From Flavobacteriaceae bacterium UBA3611 (GTDB lineage: Bacteria; Bacteroidota; Bacteroidia; Flavobacteriales; Flavobacteriaceae): a stretch of DNA of 64,000 bases. The position numbers and the translations under genes were made by a program. The stretch is from contig DFLU01000010.1 in NCBI GenBank assembly GCA_002375495.1, forward strand, positions 1 through 64,000. The letters are read 5' to 3'. Below the pieces are notes generated by a model. It searched no databases, was not told the DNA's origin, and was given only the letters and a program-made list of their open reading frames with translations. Of this stretch, positions 8,314 through 17,688 are shown one piece after another (the first letter of the stretch is position 1; each line of letters starts with the position of its first letter).

Positions 8314-8931
8314 CTACTTACCGAGATTTTCGAAGTTTAAGTCCATTATATTATCCCATACTTGTTCTCGATCAAGATTTGAACGAATGGTGGTAAAAAA
8401 ACGATTGTTATAAAAAAATTGGATATTGTATTCCTCAGTTAATTTAGTATAGCGCTCTTTTGCTATAAATTCATTTTTTTGCACTGTTTTTAAATAGCCC
8501 GTACTTGTTTCTTGATCTAAATTTTGTGATGCGATTTTATAGGCGGGAGCCGACATCTTAGCTCCTCTAATCCCTGCACCATCTATGATATTTATTTTAA
8601 AATAGGTGTCGCCATCGACAAAATTCAAATTTAATGTTGCTAGGTCTTCATGAGCATTTATCATGAGTCGGTCTTGCTTTAAATTCAAAATGCTTGATGG
8701 AAGCCATGCAGTAAATTCCTCTTTACTTAAGGGTGTTTTCTGCTCCAAACGTTTAACATTTTCTCTCCAGGAGGATTTTGACTCTTCTTTTTCTTCAGAA
8801 GCGACACGCTGGCTTTTGGTTGTGTTGGCTTCTTCCATTCCTTCGGAAGGATTTGCGCCGTTTTTACAACCGAGGGTTAGTATGAGAAGGCTAAAAAGGC
8901 CGTATAAAATAAATTGATTCTTCATTTTCAT
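8314..8931 (-). CDS. Lipoprotein of a four-member local family (copy 4)
   Basis: 205 residues with lipobox LTLGC (Cys22). A second ATG two codons in is an equally good start. A Glu/Ser-rich linker leads into TPLSKEEFTAWLPSSILNL, the core INIIDGAGIRGAKM, and NNRFFTTIRSNLDREQVWDNI near the end. With copies 1-3 it forms a tandem paralogous set in one orientation interrupted by unrelated small genes, suggesting serial duplication followed by strong divergence. Function unknown. Confidence 0.8.
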   Translation of the reverse strand: MKMKNQFILYGLFSLLILTLGCKNGANPSEGMEEANTTKSQRVASEEKEESKSSWRENVKRLEQKTPLSKEEFTAWLPSSILNLKQDRLMINAHEDLATLNLNFVDGDTYFKINIIDGAGIRGAKMSAPAYKIASQNLDQETSTGYLKTVQKNEFIAKERYTKLTEEYNIQFFYNNRFFTTIRSNLDREQVWDNIMDLNFENLGK

Positions 8932-8936
8932 TACAG

Positions 8937-9668
8937 TTATTGTTCAAATAGGATTAATCTTGCGTCTTTTGGAAGCTTTTCAATAGTTGACATAGCGGTT
9001 TTAAGTGGACGTATTTTACCTCCGTCATTGTAGGTTTCCTTTACTTCAATTTTTACCATGTTCCAACCTTTTTTAAGATTGATGTTATACATTGTAACAA
9101 TCTCAACTATACGTTTCATATCCATGGTATAGCTTTCTGTTTTACATTCACCATTTACTGAGGCAGCCTCTTCCACATAAAAGAAGTTGATGTAAAAACC
9201 TTTTACGAAGTCTTTTTTGCCGAGCGCGAAATAACTGTCATTAAAAGATTGCGAACTTGTAATGCGAAACTGTCCGAAGAATTCTTCGTTCGCCAAGTTT
9301 CCTGCATAAAAAGTACCTCTGGAAGCTAATTTGTGGATATTGATATCTCCGTTTTTTACTTCAACGTGTTCAGGATTACAATAAAACGCCTTACTTACGG
9401 TTGATTTTTGAATGCGCACATTACCATTTTCCTCTTCAGACTGAAGCGTACCCAATATGGCATTTGTTACATCCTCATTTAATGAGAAGATGGCATTACC
9501 TTTTTGCGAAATACTTCCTATAACCATTGGGTTTTCAGTGGGTAAAATTATTTCGGCTTGCTTGTTGTTCCAATTTTCAATGGTGCCTGTATAAGTGTTT
9601 TGGGCACAGGATATAGTTATAAAGAGTAGGAAACTGTAGTATAGATTTCTTCTTAATGATAGTTTCAT
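8937..9668 (-). CDS. Lipoprotein, unknown family
   Basis: 243 residues from the ATG at 9668, which places a lipobox (TISC, Cys21) at normal distance; an upstream in-frame ATG at 9692 would add eight residues. The mature protein begins AQNTYTGTIENW and is probably beta-rich with little low complexity. It ends only 5 bp before copy 4 of the lipoprotein family, so co-transcription is likely. I do not recognise the family. Confidence 0.75.
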   Translation of the reverse strand: MKLSLRRNLYYSFLLFITISCAQNTYTGTIENWNNKQAEIILPTENPMVIGSISQKGNAIFSLNEDVTNAILGTLQSEEENGNVRIQKSTVSKAFYCNPEHVEVKNGDINIHKLASRGTFYAGNLANEEFFGQFRITSSQSFNDSYFALGKKDFVKGFYINFFYVEEAASVNGECKTESYTMDMKRIVEIVTMYNINLKKGWNMVKIEVKETYNDGGKIRPLKTAMSTIEKLPKDARLILFEQ

Positions 9669-9790
9669 TATGGTAGTTTTAGTCGTAGGCATATCAGTTT
9701 TTAAAAAAATTAGGTAGAGTTACTTTCCTGTTTTTTTTGTTTTTAGTTACTGTCGGTTTGGTGTTAATTTTTTGGTTAGTACATTCAATA

Positions 9791-12613
9791 TTACCATCCA
9801 TATGCATCTTCTATTGCATCTGTTATAAGTTGTCTTATATTGTTATCCCCATTTGTTAGAACAACTATGCCGGCAGTCTGGATGCCATCTTTGTTAATGT
9901 TTCTATACCCAGTAAACAATGCCCTGAACCCAGCGTTTGTCCCTCCATGAAAGTAGGTGTCTCCACTTACATTAAAACCATAATCCTCATCGATCAAACG
10001 TCTTATAGACGTTGTACTCAACACTCTTTTATTATCAAAAACACCATCATTGTTAACCATAATTAATACATTGGCCAACTCTTCCGCACTTGTATAAAGA
10101 CCTGCTGCTGCATATTGAGAATATCTTTGAATAGGAATCATAGTTCCATTTCCATTATGTCCTCTTGAAAATTCTGATACTTTAAACTTGTTTTCTGGTT
10201 GGATTATAAAACCACTATTGTCCATATTCATAGGTTCTAGTATATTTTTTCTCATCCAATAGGGGTAGTCCATTTCTGTAATGTCCTCGGTTAATTTTTG
10301 GAGAACAGTAAAAGCTTGGCCAGAGTACCATGAACCTCTATTGTTTGGTTTGGAAGATGTGGGGTGGTATGTGATACTCACATCTTGCAAAAGCTCGTTA
10401 AGCGTTGGAGGAGGCCCTTCTGTGCCTCCGTATCCTCCTCCTGGGAATATACCTCTGCTATTGGCTCCTATATAATTACAATTGTTATCTAATAATGCAC
10501 CTCGTCCAGTAATACCGCTCGTGTGCTGTAGAATACGGTCAATTCTAACCAAATTGAAGTTTGATGCCCATGAGGAATCCTTTACACATTCGTGGAAGGG
10601 AATGTCCCAGTCTAATTTATCTGAGGTCATTAAGTTTTCGGTGAATCCTACTTTATTTTCATCAATTAATTTAAATACTCCAATAGCAGCTATAGCCTTA
10701 CTAATAGATGCTGCCTGAAACATAGACTCTGGATGAGCGGCGTATTTTTCGTTACCTTTCTGTAAATGGCCGTATCCTGTTTTCCAGGCTAACTTTCCAT
10801 CAATAATCACTGCTACTGTTACGCCAGGAACTAAGCTATCTCTCATTACGTTCCATATAGACCCTCTTCCTACTATATCCCTTTCAAAAGACCGGATACG
10901 ATTTTGGGGTGGATTTTTATTGATTTTGGTTGAAATTACAGACCAGCCCTCATTGTCTGGGTCGAACACAACGTTAGTGGGTGAATATCCTTGGCGTTTA
11001 AATTCGTTTATTTTATTGAAAGTTTCACCAGGTAAATTTCTTGAAAAATAGTAATCCTCTGCGATTACAAACCAGCCTCCACTTGGTGAAAAAGATACTT
11101 TTGTGATTTTTCTATCAGGTGCTTTGTTAGGCATATCTGTCTGCCTGATATTTCGCATGATTTGATAGCATTCATCAGGTATATTTCTAGTATAGTGTTT
11201 TCCATCTGTTGTCAGAATTACCCATGATTCGCCACTGCCATAAACGTTTTTATACGGAAATGCAACACTTTGTATTGTTTTTCCCTGTCCTTCCAATGAC
11301 TTGATGCGTTCATAGCATTGCGGCGGGATATTTTTAGAAAAAGTACCATTTTCGGTAATAATGAGCCAAGAGTTGTTCCCACCGTTTGGAGGGAATACTA
11401 CTTCCTTTATACAAATATTTCTACGTTGATAAGATTGAAGTTTTTCTCTGCAAGCTGAAGGTATGTTTTCTGCTACATATTCATTTGATTTGCTAATTAG
11501 TACCCAGCCGCCATTTGGAGCAAAAGAAAAACTTTTAATGGTATTGGTTGCAACCCATTCCTCTATCTTGGCATGTGCATCATTGTCAATTTTTTTATTG
11601 AATTTAATTTGAGGACCAACTTCTTCCGTACAACTAATATTGTTGCTATCGTCGTTCTGTCCGTCTCCAGGTATATTTGTAACTACGCCACCACCATAGG
11701 GCCTGTTGGATTGTAGCAACCGCTGACTGCTAGTATGGGCGGGTACCGCTACATCGCCAAAACCATTGAAATACACCGTTCCGGTGTTTTCTGGTACGTA
11801 TATTTGTGTCTTGGTCTTCTGGTAGCCGCTGGGGTAGTACCGCAAATAGTATCCATCTGGGTGCTGGGTCCACTTACCGCTTTCCCATCCATTTACAATA
11901 GGCTCTGCGCCAGCTAGCATTGCAATTTCCTCATACTCTGCGTAGCTGTTCACTGCATTGTAATATTTTGAGCGTAAGTTGTTCTCGGCCTCTATGATTG
12001 CTCGTGCTGCGTTCGATTTGTAACTTAACTTTCGGAGCTGCTTTTTGCCCAAGTTTTCCAATGCGTTCGTACTTAAGCGTGCAATTTCTTCTGTAGATAA
12101 TACCCTTAGGGCAGTTGCTTTAATAGATCCTTTCATTTTGGAAAAATCAGTTTTAGCAATGATGGCCCAAAAAAGCAATTGGGCATCTTGTTTTTCGACC
12201 CTTCCTTCCTCAAAGGCATGTAAAATAGTTTCAAAGATATCGGCTTTGGGGCCATCCAATTCAGCATAAAACCTGCCACTTCCGCTGCTAGGGGCATAGG
12301 TTCCTGCCTTTATACAGAAACTGTCAAAAGAGCCCTCGTAATACCCTGGAGATAAACGGAAACCCTGTTCATTTGTGAAGGGTTGTGAAAAAATGTCTGT
12401 GTACGCTCGGTTGTCCCCAAAAGAGATGGGCTTAGTATTGCTTTTGTCCACATCGCTGAAGGAAGTGGAGACCGGGTCTCGCTGTAATTTTTTTAGGCTT
12501 ACTTTTTCGGTTACGTTGCCAACCGTTTTTTTTATTTTATCAAAAATTTGCGCTTCAAGGTTCGGTTGAACAGTTAGAATTAAAATTAGTAGTGGAAGTG
12601 TCTTTAGTTTCAT
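9791..12613 (-). CDS. Secreted serine beta-lactamase-like hydrolase with repeat domain
   Basis: 940 residues with a Sec signal peptide (cleavage after EAQ). After an alpha-helical N-terminal region, residues ~340-560 carry about five ~45-50-residue repeats of the type 'V.F.P.GGW.VI......S.NIP..C...I', suggesting a propeller-like fold. The C-terminal ~340 residues form a class C beta-lactamase / DD-peptidase-type domain: SISK as the SxxK nucleophile motif, YSG in place of YxN, and HGG in place of KTG. Such domains hydrolyse peptides, esters or beta-lactams; the exact substrate is unclear. It is the first gene of the minus-strand block and faces the LytTR regulator gene across a 264-bp divergent intergenic region. 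Confidence 0.8.
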   Translation of the reverse strand: MKLKTLPLLILILTVQPNLEAQIFDKIKKTVGNVTEKVSLKKLQRDPVSTSFSDVDKSNTKPISFGDNRAYTDIFSQPFTNEQGFRLSPGYYEGSFDSFCIKAGTYAPSSGSGRFYAELDGPKADIFETILHAFEEGRVEKQDAQLLFWAIIAKTDFSKMKGSIKATALRVLSTEEIARLSTNALENLGKKQLRKLSYKSNAARAIIEAENNLRSKYYNAVNSYAEYEEIAMLAGAEPIVNGWESGKWTQHPDGYYLRYYPSGYQKTKTQIYVPENTGTVYFNGFGDVAVPAHTSSQRLLQSNRPYGGGVVTNIPGDGQNDDSNNISCTEEVGPQIKFNKKIDNDAHAKIEEWVATNTIKSFSFAPNGGWVLISKSNEYVAENIPSACREKLQSYQRRNICIKEVVFPPNGGNNSWLIITENGTFSKNIPPQCYERIKSLEGQGKTIQSVAFPYKNVYGSGESWVILTTDGKHYTRNIPDECYQIMRNIRQTDMPNKAPDRKITKVSFSPSGGWFVIAEDYYFSRNLPGETFNKINEFKRQGYSPTNVVFDPDNEGWSVISTKINKNPPQNRIRSFERDIVGRGSIWNVMRDSLVPGVTVAVIIDGKLAWKTGYGHLQKGNEKYAAHPESMFQAASISKAIAAIGVFKLIDENKVGFTENLMTSDKLDWDIPFHECVKDSSWASNFNLVRIDRILQHTSGITGRGALLDNNCNYIGANSRGIFPGGGYGGTEGPPPTLNELLQDVSITYHPTSSKPNNRGSWYSGQAFTVLQKLTEDITEMDYPYWMRKNILEPMNMDNSGFIIQPENKFKVSEFSRGHNGNGTMIPIQRYSQYAAAGLYTSAEELANVLIMVNNDGVFDNKRVLSTTSIRRLIDEDYGFNVSGDTYFHGGTNAGFRALFTGYRNINKDGIQTAGIVVLTNGDNNIRQLITDAIEDAYGW

Positions 12614-12877
12614 CGCATTGCTACTTAATGTGTTAGAATCAATTCGAATATAAAGGTTGTTTGGCCGATAAATTTAAAGTTTATTCAAAGTGGCTATAAA
12701 AATGTATGGATGGTTAGTATTTGTGTATCTAGTGGTTTTTACCGATAATTTAGATGTTTAGTACTTCCGTACAGAAAAACAATCCATTAGTCATAGAATC
12801 ATGACCATATAGCCAACAATGAAATAAATTAGGAATCAAGTTCTTATATTTATGACTTAATTGATGCAACGCTGTCT

Positions 12878-13624
12878 ATGTTAAATGCAATTATTGTTGA
12901 TGATGAGTCTAAGGCTACCAAAATACTGACTTGGGAGATTGAAAAATTCTGTCCTGAAATTAATATAATCGATACGTTTACAAATCCGACAGAAGCTATA
13001 TCAGGTATCAATTATTTAAAGCCGGATTGTGTGTTTTTAGATATCGAAATGCCCGAGATGGATGGATTTCAATTGCTGCGAGAGTTAGAATTCCGTGATT
13101 TCCACCTTATTATTTCTACGGCGTACGACAGTTATGCCATTAAAGCATTTAAAGAAAATGCTATTGATTATTTGCTGAAGCCGATAGATTCTGACGACCT
13201 TAAACGTGCGGTACAGAAAATTTTACATTTAAAGAAAGGACAAAATCTGGGTTCCCAGTTAAATCGATTTCTAAAGTCTATTCCATCGCATGGGCCCAAA
13301 AAAATTCAAATACCTTTGGCAGGACGTACCATTTATGTGGAACAAAATGACGTAGTATATTGCAAATCGGATGGCAACTACACCGAAATTTATCTGAAAG
13401 ACGGAACAAAGCATGTGATCACCATGAATTTAAAAGAAGTTGATGCCGAGTTAATGAAAGAGGTTTTCTTCAGGACACATAACTCGTATCTGGTTCAACT
13501 TCACCACGTAAAAGAATATGTTAGAACCGATGGACACCACCTTATAATGGACACAGGGCAGACGATTCCAGTCTCACGTTCGAAAAAACAAGAATTGCTC
13601 AAAGCTTTAGAACAACTTTTATAA
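12878..13624 (+). CDS. LytTR-family response regulator
   Basis: 248 residues. The receiver domain (~1-120) shows the acidic pair DDE, the phospho-acceptor in FLDIEMPEMDG and the conserved Lys in LLKPID. It is followed by a LytTR DNA-binding domain (~145-245), recognisable by V.YCKSDGNYT.I, F.R.HNSYLV and the closing IPVSRSKK. It should bind direct repeats upstream of its targets once phosphorylated by the adjacent kinase, which begins about 14 bp downstream. The divergent block of lipoprotein, protease and hydrolase genes is the obvious candidate regulon (inference from position). Confidence 0.93.
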   Translation: MLNAIIVDDESKATKILTWEIEKFCPEINIIDTFTNPTEAISGINYLKPDCVFLDIEMPEMDGFQLLRELEFRDFHLIISTAYDSYAIKAFKENAIDYLLKPIDSDDLKRAVQKILHLKKGQNLGSQLNRFLKSIPSHGPKKIQIPLAGRTIYVEQNDVVYCKSDGNYTEIYLKDGTKHVITMNLKEVDAELMKEVFFRTHNSYLVQLHHVKEYVRTDGHHLIMDTGQTIPVSRSKKQELLKALEQLL

Positions 13625-13637
13625 TTGTAACGGAAAC

Positions 13638-15164
13638 ATAGACCAACTACAACAAATATTTGAGAACCCGCACCAAAGTGGGATATCTACCTTTATTATC
13701 GGTGGTTTACTAGTATTGACTGTCTATCACTTTTCACTCTATTTTCAGAATAGAGATAAAAGTTATTTGTACTACAGTCTGTATACCTTTTTGCTGTTTG
13801 TGCGCCAGAGTCTTTTTGCTGGGAACATGTTCTTTCAACAATGGGAGCCGCTTGACCATTTAGTCGATGAATTGCGTTATTTTTCAAGTAATATTGAATG
13901 GGCATATAATACCATTTATTTTGTGTTCGCATTTACCTTCGTAAACTTAAAATCGTATGCTCCCAAGTGGTATCGATTTGTGTTTTGGGGCGTAATTTTA
14001 TTATTTGTAATGAATTTATCGACAGAGATAATTTATATCGTTTCAGGAAACACTGCTCTTACTGATACGGTATATATAGCGATGTCTGTTGTTTTAACAG
14101 TTTTTGCTGCAATTTGCTATATTCCCCTATTAAAGGCACCGGGTAATTTAAAATATTATATCGTGTTCGGTTCTGCGGCCTTTCTTATCTTTTCGCTTAT
14201 TGCACTAATACAAGCCTTTACACATTTTATAGAACCAATCGCTGGAACCGAAATGTTTGTTTCTATATTCTATATTGGTCTTATTATGGAAAACATGCTA
14301 TTCTCACTTGGGCTAGGGCATAAACAGCGGTTAATTTTGAGCGAGAAACAAAAAGCCGATAAAGAGCTCATTCATCAATTGCAGGAGAATGAAAAGCTTA
14401 GAGATGCCATTCAATTTCGCTTAGAAGAAGATGTATCCAACCTAAACAAAAAGGTTGAGTTAGAACGAATGCTGGCTAAACAGACCACATTAGAAAAAGA
14501 ATTAGCCGAAATAAAACTCGCTTCCCTACGAAGCCAAATGAACCCACATTTTATATTCAATGCCCTTAATTCTATAAAATGCTTTATGATTGATGACGAA
14601 CAAGAGAAGGCCGTGTACTATCTGAATAAATTCAGCAAACTTGTTCGCCTCATATTGTCTTCCTCTATGGAAAAAGACATTTCATTAAAAGAAGAGTTAG
14701 AAATTGCAGAGCATTATATACAGATTGAAAAAATCCGATTTAATGAAAGTTTTAATTTTAAACTGCATGTTGGCGATGGAATTCCGCTTCATACTATTAA
14801 AGTGCCTGCGTTACTATTGCAACCTTTTTTAGAGAATGCAATATGGCACGGATTGTCACCTAAACTAGGACCCAAAGACCTGAAACTTTCTGTAGAGGTA
14901 GCAGATGCAATGTTAAAAATTTGCATTACAGACAATGGTATAGGAAGAGAAAAATCCCGTGAAATACGTAGCCGAAAATTACTCAATCGTAAATCGTACG
15001 GACTTAAACTTACTGAAGAACGATTGCAAATTTTTGACCCTGGGAACACTTCTGGATCAGAATTTGAAATTGTTGATCTGAAAGACTCCAATGGAAATGC
15101 AATTGGAACTAAAGTAATTGTATTGTTGGCTATTGATCGTAAACATGCTTTACCTTTAGAATAA
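13638..15164 (+). CDS. Membrane histidine kinase, partner of the LytTR regulator
   Basis: A LytS-type kinase with seven predicted N-terminal membrane segments, a coiled-coil linker, an H-box (MNPHFIFNALNSIK, His304 by this numbering), an N-box (QPFLENAIWHG) and a G-box (DNGIGREKS). The start is a puzzle. The first conventional start codon in frame is TTG at 13716, but homology to the kinase at 909 continues upstream (IFENPHQSG aligning with TYPHSSG, then the first membrane segment) to an ATA codon at 13638. No ATG, GTG or TTG lies between 13716 and the upstream in-frame stop at 13608. The start given is therefore the homology-based ATA and is uncertain. Confidence 0.85.
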   Translation: MDQLQQIFENPHQSGISTFIIGGLLVLTVYHFSLYFQNRDKSYLYYSLYTFLLFVRQSLFAGNMFFQQWEPLDHLVDELRYFSSNIEWAYNTIYFVFAFTFVNLKSYAPKWYRFVFWGVILLFVMNLSTEIIYIVSGNTALTDTVYIAMSVVLTVFAAICYIPLLKAPGNLKYYIVFGSAAFLIFSLIALIQAFTHFIEPIAGTEMFVSIFYIGLIMENMLFSLGLGHKQRLILSEKQKADKELIHQLQENEKLRDAIQFRLEEDVSNLNKKVELERMLAKQTTLEKELAEIKLASLRSQMNPHFIFNALNSIKCFMIDDEQEKAVYYLNKFSKLVRLILSSSMEKDISLKEELEIAEHYIQIEKIRFNESFNFKLHVGDGIPLHTIKVPALLLQPFLENAIWHGLSPKLGPKDLKLSVEVADAMLKICITDNGIGREKSREIRSRKLLNRKSYGLKLTEERLQIFDPGNTSGSEFEIVDLKDSNGNAIGTKVIVLLAIDRKHALPLE

Positions 15165-15274
15165 TTTCAAATATTTCTAGGTTATTCTTTATAAAACAAA
15201 TTGGGTGTACAAACTGGTAAAGTATAATTTATATAATTTTTCCTACTTTAGTTGTATAATTTTGAATTTACGAT

Positions 15275-16627
15275 ATGAAAACAAAAACTACTTTAACGTT
15301 ACTGCTAATGTTGTGTATAACATTTTGCGGAATTGAATTGCTACAGGCGCAAGAAAGGATCTTGGCGCTTCAAGAACCATTTGTAATTTTAATAGATCCC
15401 GCAGATGGATCTATCCTCGATCCACAGTTTATTGATCTAACACCTCAAAATCAGGCATTGCCCAAAGCAATTGTTCGGGTGGATGACGAACTTTGGATAT
15501 CAGACCAGACAGATGATCATATTTACCGTTACGATTTATCAGGGACATTTATAAGTATCATTACAGGAGGTTTGGATAACATTAAAGGTATGGCAGTGGT
15601 CGATAATAAAGAGGTGTGGGTGACCAACGCCGGTTCTAATAATGGGGCACCAGGAAATTCGATTGTTCGATTCGATTTTGATGGTACTGATCTCGGCTCT
15701 TTTACGACAGATGGATCTGCTTTCGATGTGGTTGATAAAGGCAATGGCGAAGTTTATATTTCATATATCACTACGGCAACTCGAATTGAAAGAAGAGATT
15801 ATGACGGAAATATTATAGGAAATATTGTAGAATTGGGCGTTGTAGATTTCTTGCAGCAAATGGAAATAGACGACGAGAATAATTCTATAATCGCAGGAGT
15901 ATTTAGTCCGTCGGTACCCAATGGTCCTGGATTGTACGAATTCTCAGAGACAGATGGCGAAATTCTAAATTATTATGATGTTGGAGCTTTACGAGGTGTT
16001 GCCTCGCTTGACAATGGCAATATCGTATTTTCTACAGGAAATAATATTAATCTATTAGATATAGATACCGGAACTGCCAGTCTTTTGTCTGCTGGTGGTT
16101 CTAGTCAGTTTTTTACAAGAGCCACGTTAATGCCATGTTCTACACCAAGCACACCCGTTGGAGATGCAGTGCAAACATTTGATGACGGAGCTACCATTGC
16201 CGATTTAGTGGTAGATCCTACCGACGTATCTTGGTATGCCACAGCGGCTGACGCTATGAGCAATACAAATTCGTTACCATATAGTACATTGCTCGAAGAT
16301 GGCGAAGATTATTTTGCCGCGTCCATCGATTTCAGCTGTATAAGTGATCCACTAGAAGTAACGGTAAACTTGGTGTTAGGTGTAAATGAATTCGACAAAA
16401 ACTCGGTGAATTTGTATCCGAACCCAGTTACAAATACCCTGAATATTTCAAGCGAAGTTTCTATTGATAGTATTGTATTGCATTCAGTATTAGGGCAGAT
16501 GCTCTTGGAAAAAGAAATAGGGACGACGTCTGCTACCTTAGATGTTTCTAATTTGTCTAATGGAATATACCTGTTAACCGTTCGTTCAGGGAACCAAATA
16601 CAAACATTAAAATTTATAAAAGAGTAA
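15275..16627 (+). CDS. Secreted propeller protein with T9SS sorting domain
   Basis: 450 residues with a signal peptide (cleaved near LLQAQ). Residues ~30-290 contain repeated 'I.RYD..G' and 'NG.V' motifs typical of a six-bladed NHL/SMP-30-like beta-propeller. A short linker domain is followed by a type A T9SS C-terminal signal (LYPNPVTNTLNIS, then GIYLLTVRSG and a basic end). The protein should cross the outer membrane through the type IX system and be anchored or released at the surface. Its stop codon abuts the stop of the convergent gene at 16628 with no spacer. Confidence 0.85.
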   Translation: MKTKTTLTLLLMLCITFCGIELLQAQERILALQEPFVILIDPADGSILDPQFIDLTPQNQALPKAIVRVDDELWISDQTDDHIYRYDLSGTFISIITGGLDNIKGMAVVDNKEVWVTNAGSNNGAPGNSIVRFDFDGTDLGSFTTDGSAFDVVDKGNGEVYISYITTATRIERRDYDGNIIGNIVELGVVDFLQQMEIDDENNSIIAGVFSPSVPNGPGLYEFSETDGEILNYYDVGALRGVASLDNGNIVFSTGNNINLLDIDTGTASLLSAGGSSQFFTRATLMPCSTPSTPVGDAVQTFDDGATIADLVVDPTDVSWYATAADAMSNTNSLPYSTLLEDGEDYFAASIDFSCISDPLEVTVNLVLGVNEFDKNSVNLYPNPVTNTLNISSEVSIDSIVLHSVLGQMLLEKEIGTTSATLDVSNLSNGIYLLTVRSGNQIQTLKFIKE

Positions 16628-16864
16628 TTAATGAAACATAGATTTTAGGACTAACTTTATTCCACTAAATAGTGTAAAAATAGTTCCAGCCATCCCAAGT
16701 ATTGCAAGCGGTAAAATGTAATACATTGGGATGGTTTCTTTGTTTAAGAATGTAAACGTAAATAGATAAGTGGTTAGAACCAATAGCGGAAGTGCCAGTG
16801 CCAGACGCTTTAGCCCTTTAATGAGTAATTGCTTGTCTGTATGGCCGCGTTGCTTATCGCTCAT
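16628..16864 (-). CDS. Small membrane protein (DUF6095-like)
   Basis: 78 residues: a basic N-terminus (KQLLIKGLKRLA), two hydrophobic segments (~20-42 and ~48-72) and a short tail. It resembles the small two-helix proteins annotated DUF6095 in Flavobacteria. The start overlaps the end of murQ by 11 bp, so the two are translationally coupled. Role unknown. Confidence 0.7.
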   Translation of the reverse strand: MSDKQRGHTDKQLLIKGLKRLALALPLLVLTTYLFTFTFLNKETIPMYYILPLAILGMAGTIFTLFSGIKLVLKSMFH

Positions 16865-17672
16865 TTCTGTAACTGTTTATAGCCGTACGCACACTGCCGT
16901 GTTTTTTTAATAGGAATGTGGCTTCATCTTCCTTAATTTCCAGTTCGTCCATGATCATACGGGTACCACGGTCTACTAATTTATTGTTACTTAATTGCAT
17001 GTCTACCATTCTGTTTCCTTGTACACGACCCATTTGAATCATTGCTACCGTTGAAATCATATTGAGAACCAACTTTTGGGCTGTGCCAGCTTTCATTCGA
17101 GAACTTCCAGTAACAAATTCAGGGCCTACCACAACTACTACAGGATATAGGGCTACTTGGTGTAATGGACTCCCATGGTTGCAGGTAATACATCCCGTAG
17201 CAATATTGTTTTCGTTACACTTTTTGAGTGCTGAAATCACATAGGGGGTAGTGCCAGAAGCTGCGATACCAATTACAATGTCTTTTTCTGAAATTTGATG
17301 CTCTTGTAAGTCCTCCCAACCCTGAGATTGTGAATCTTCTGCGAACTCGACTGCTTTTCGAATTGCCGAATCTCCTCCAGCCATAATTCCTACTACCAAA
17401 CCGTGGTCTACGCCAAATGTGGGCGGACATTCACTTGCGTCTACGATTCCCAGTCTACCGCTGGTACCTGCGCCAATATAGAATAGTCGTCCTCCAGCTT
17501 TTAATCGATCCGCAACTAAGGCGGTTAGCTTTTCAATCTCGGGAAGCGCTTTCTCAACAGCCAAGGGAACTGTTTTATCTTCGTTGTTGATATGTTGAAG
17601 CAATGCTGAAATTTCCATTTTTTCTAAATGGTTATAATGCGATTCTGCCTCTGTGGTTTTTGTGAAACTCAT
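16854..17672 (-). CDS. murQ: N-acetylmuramic acid 6-phosphate etherase
   Basis: 272 residues. MurQ removes the lactyl ether from MurNAc-6-phosphate to give GlcNAc-6-phosphate, a cytoplasmic step of peptidoglycan recycling. The SIS sugar-phosphate fold is evident from YIGAGTSGRLGIVDASECPP, which contains the family signature with its catalytic Glu, and from GIAASGTTPYV. The C-terminal helix bundle carries SSRMKAGTAQK and NRMVDMQ. Slightly shorter than the usual ~300 residues but complete at both ends. The other peptidoglycan-turnover genes in the window lie elsewhere. Confidence 0.95.
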   Translation of the reverse strand: MSFTKTTEAESHYNHLEKMEISALLQHINNEDKTVPLAVEKALPEIEKLTALVADRLKAGGRLFYIGAGTSGRLGIVDASECPPTFGVDHGLVVGIMAGGDSAIRKAVEFAEDSQSQGWEDLQEHQISEKDIVIGIAASGTTPYVISALKKCNENNIATGCITCNHGSPLHQVALYPVVVVVGPEFVTGSSRMKAGTAQKLVLNMISTVAMIQMGRVQGNRMVDMQLSNNKLVDRGTRMIMDELEIKEDEATFLLKKHGSVRTAINSYRNER

Positions 17673-17688
17673 GGTATAAAGTTACAAT

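Noticed and set aside
2466..12613. Mobile element or prophage carrying the lipoprotein cluster
   Set aside because: No integrase, transposase, phage gene, attachment repeat or tRNA border was found. The cluster looks accessory, but mobility is not supported.
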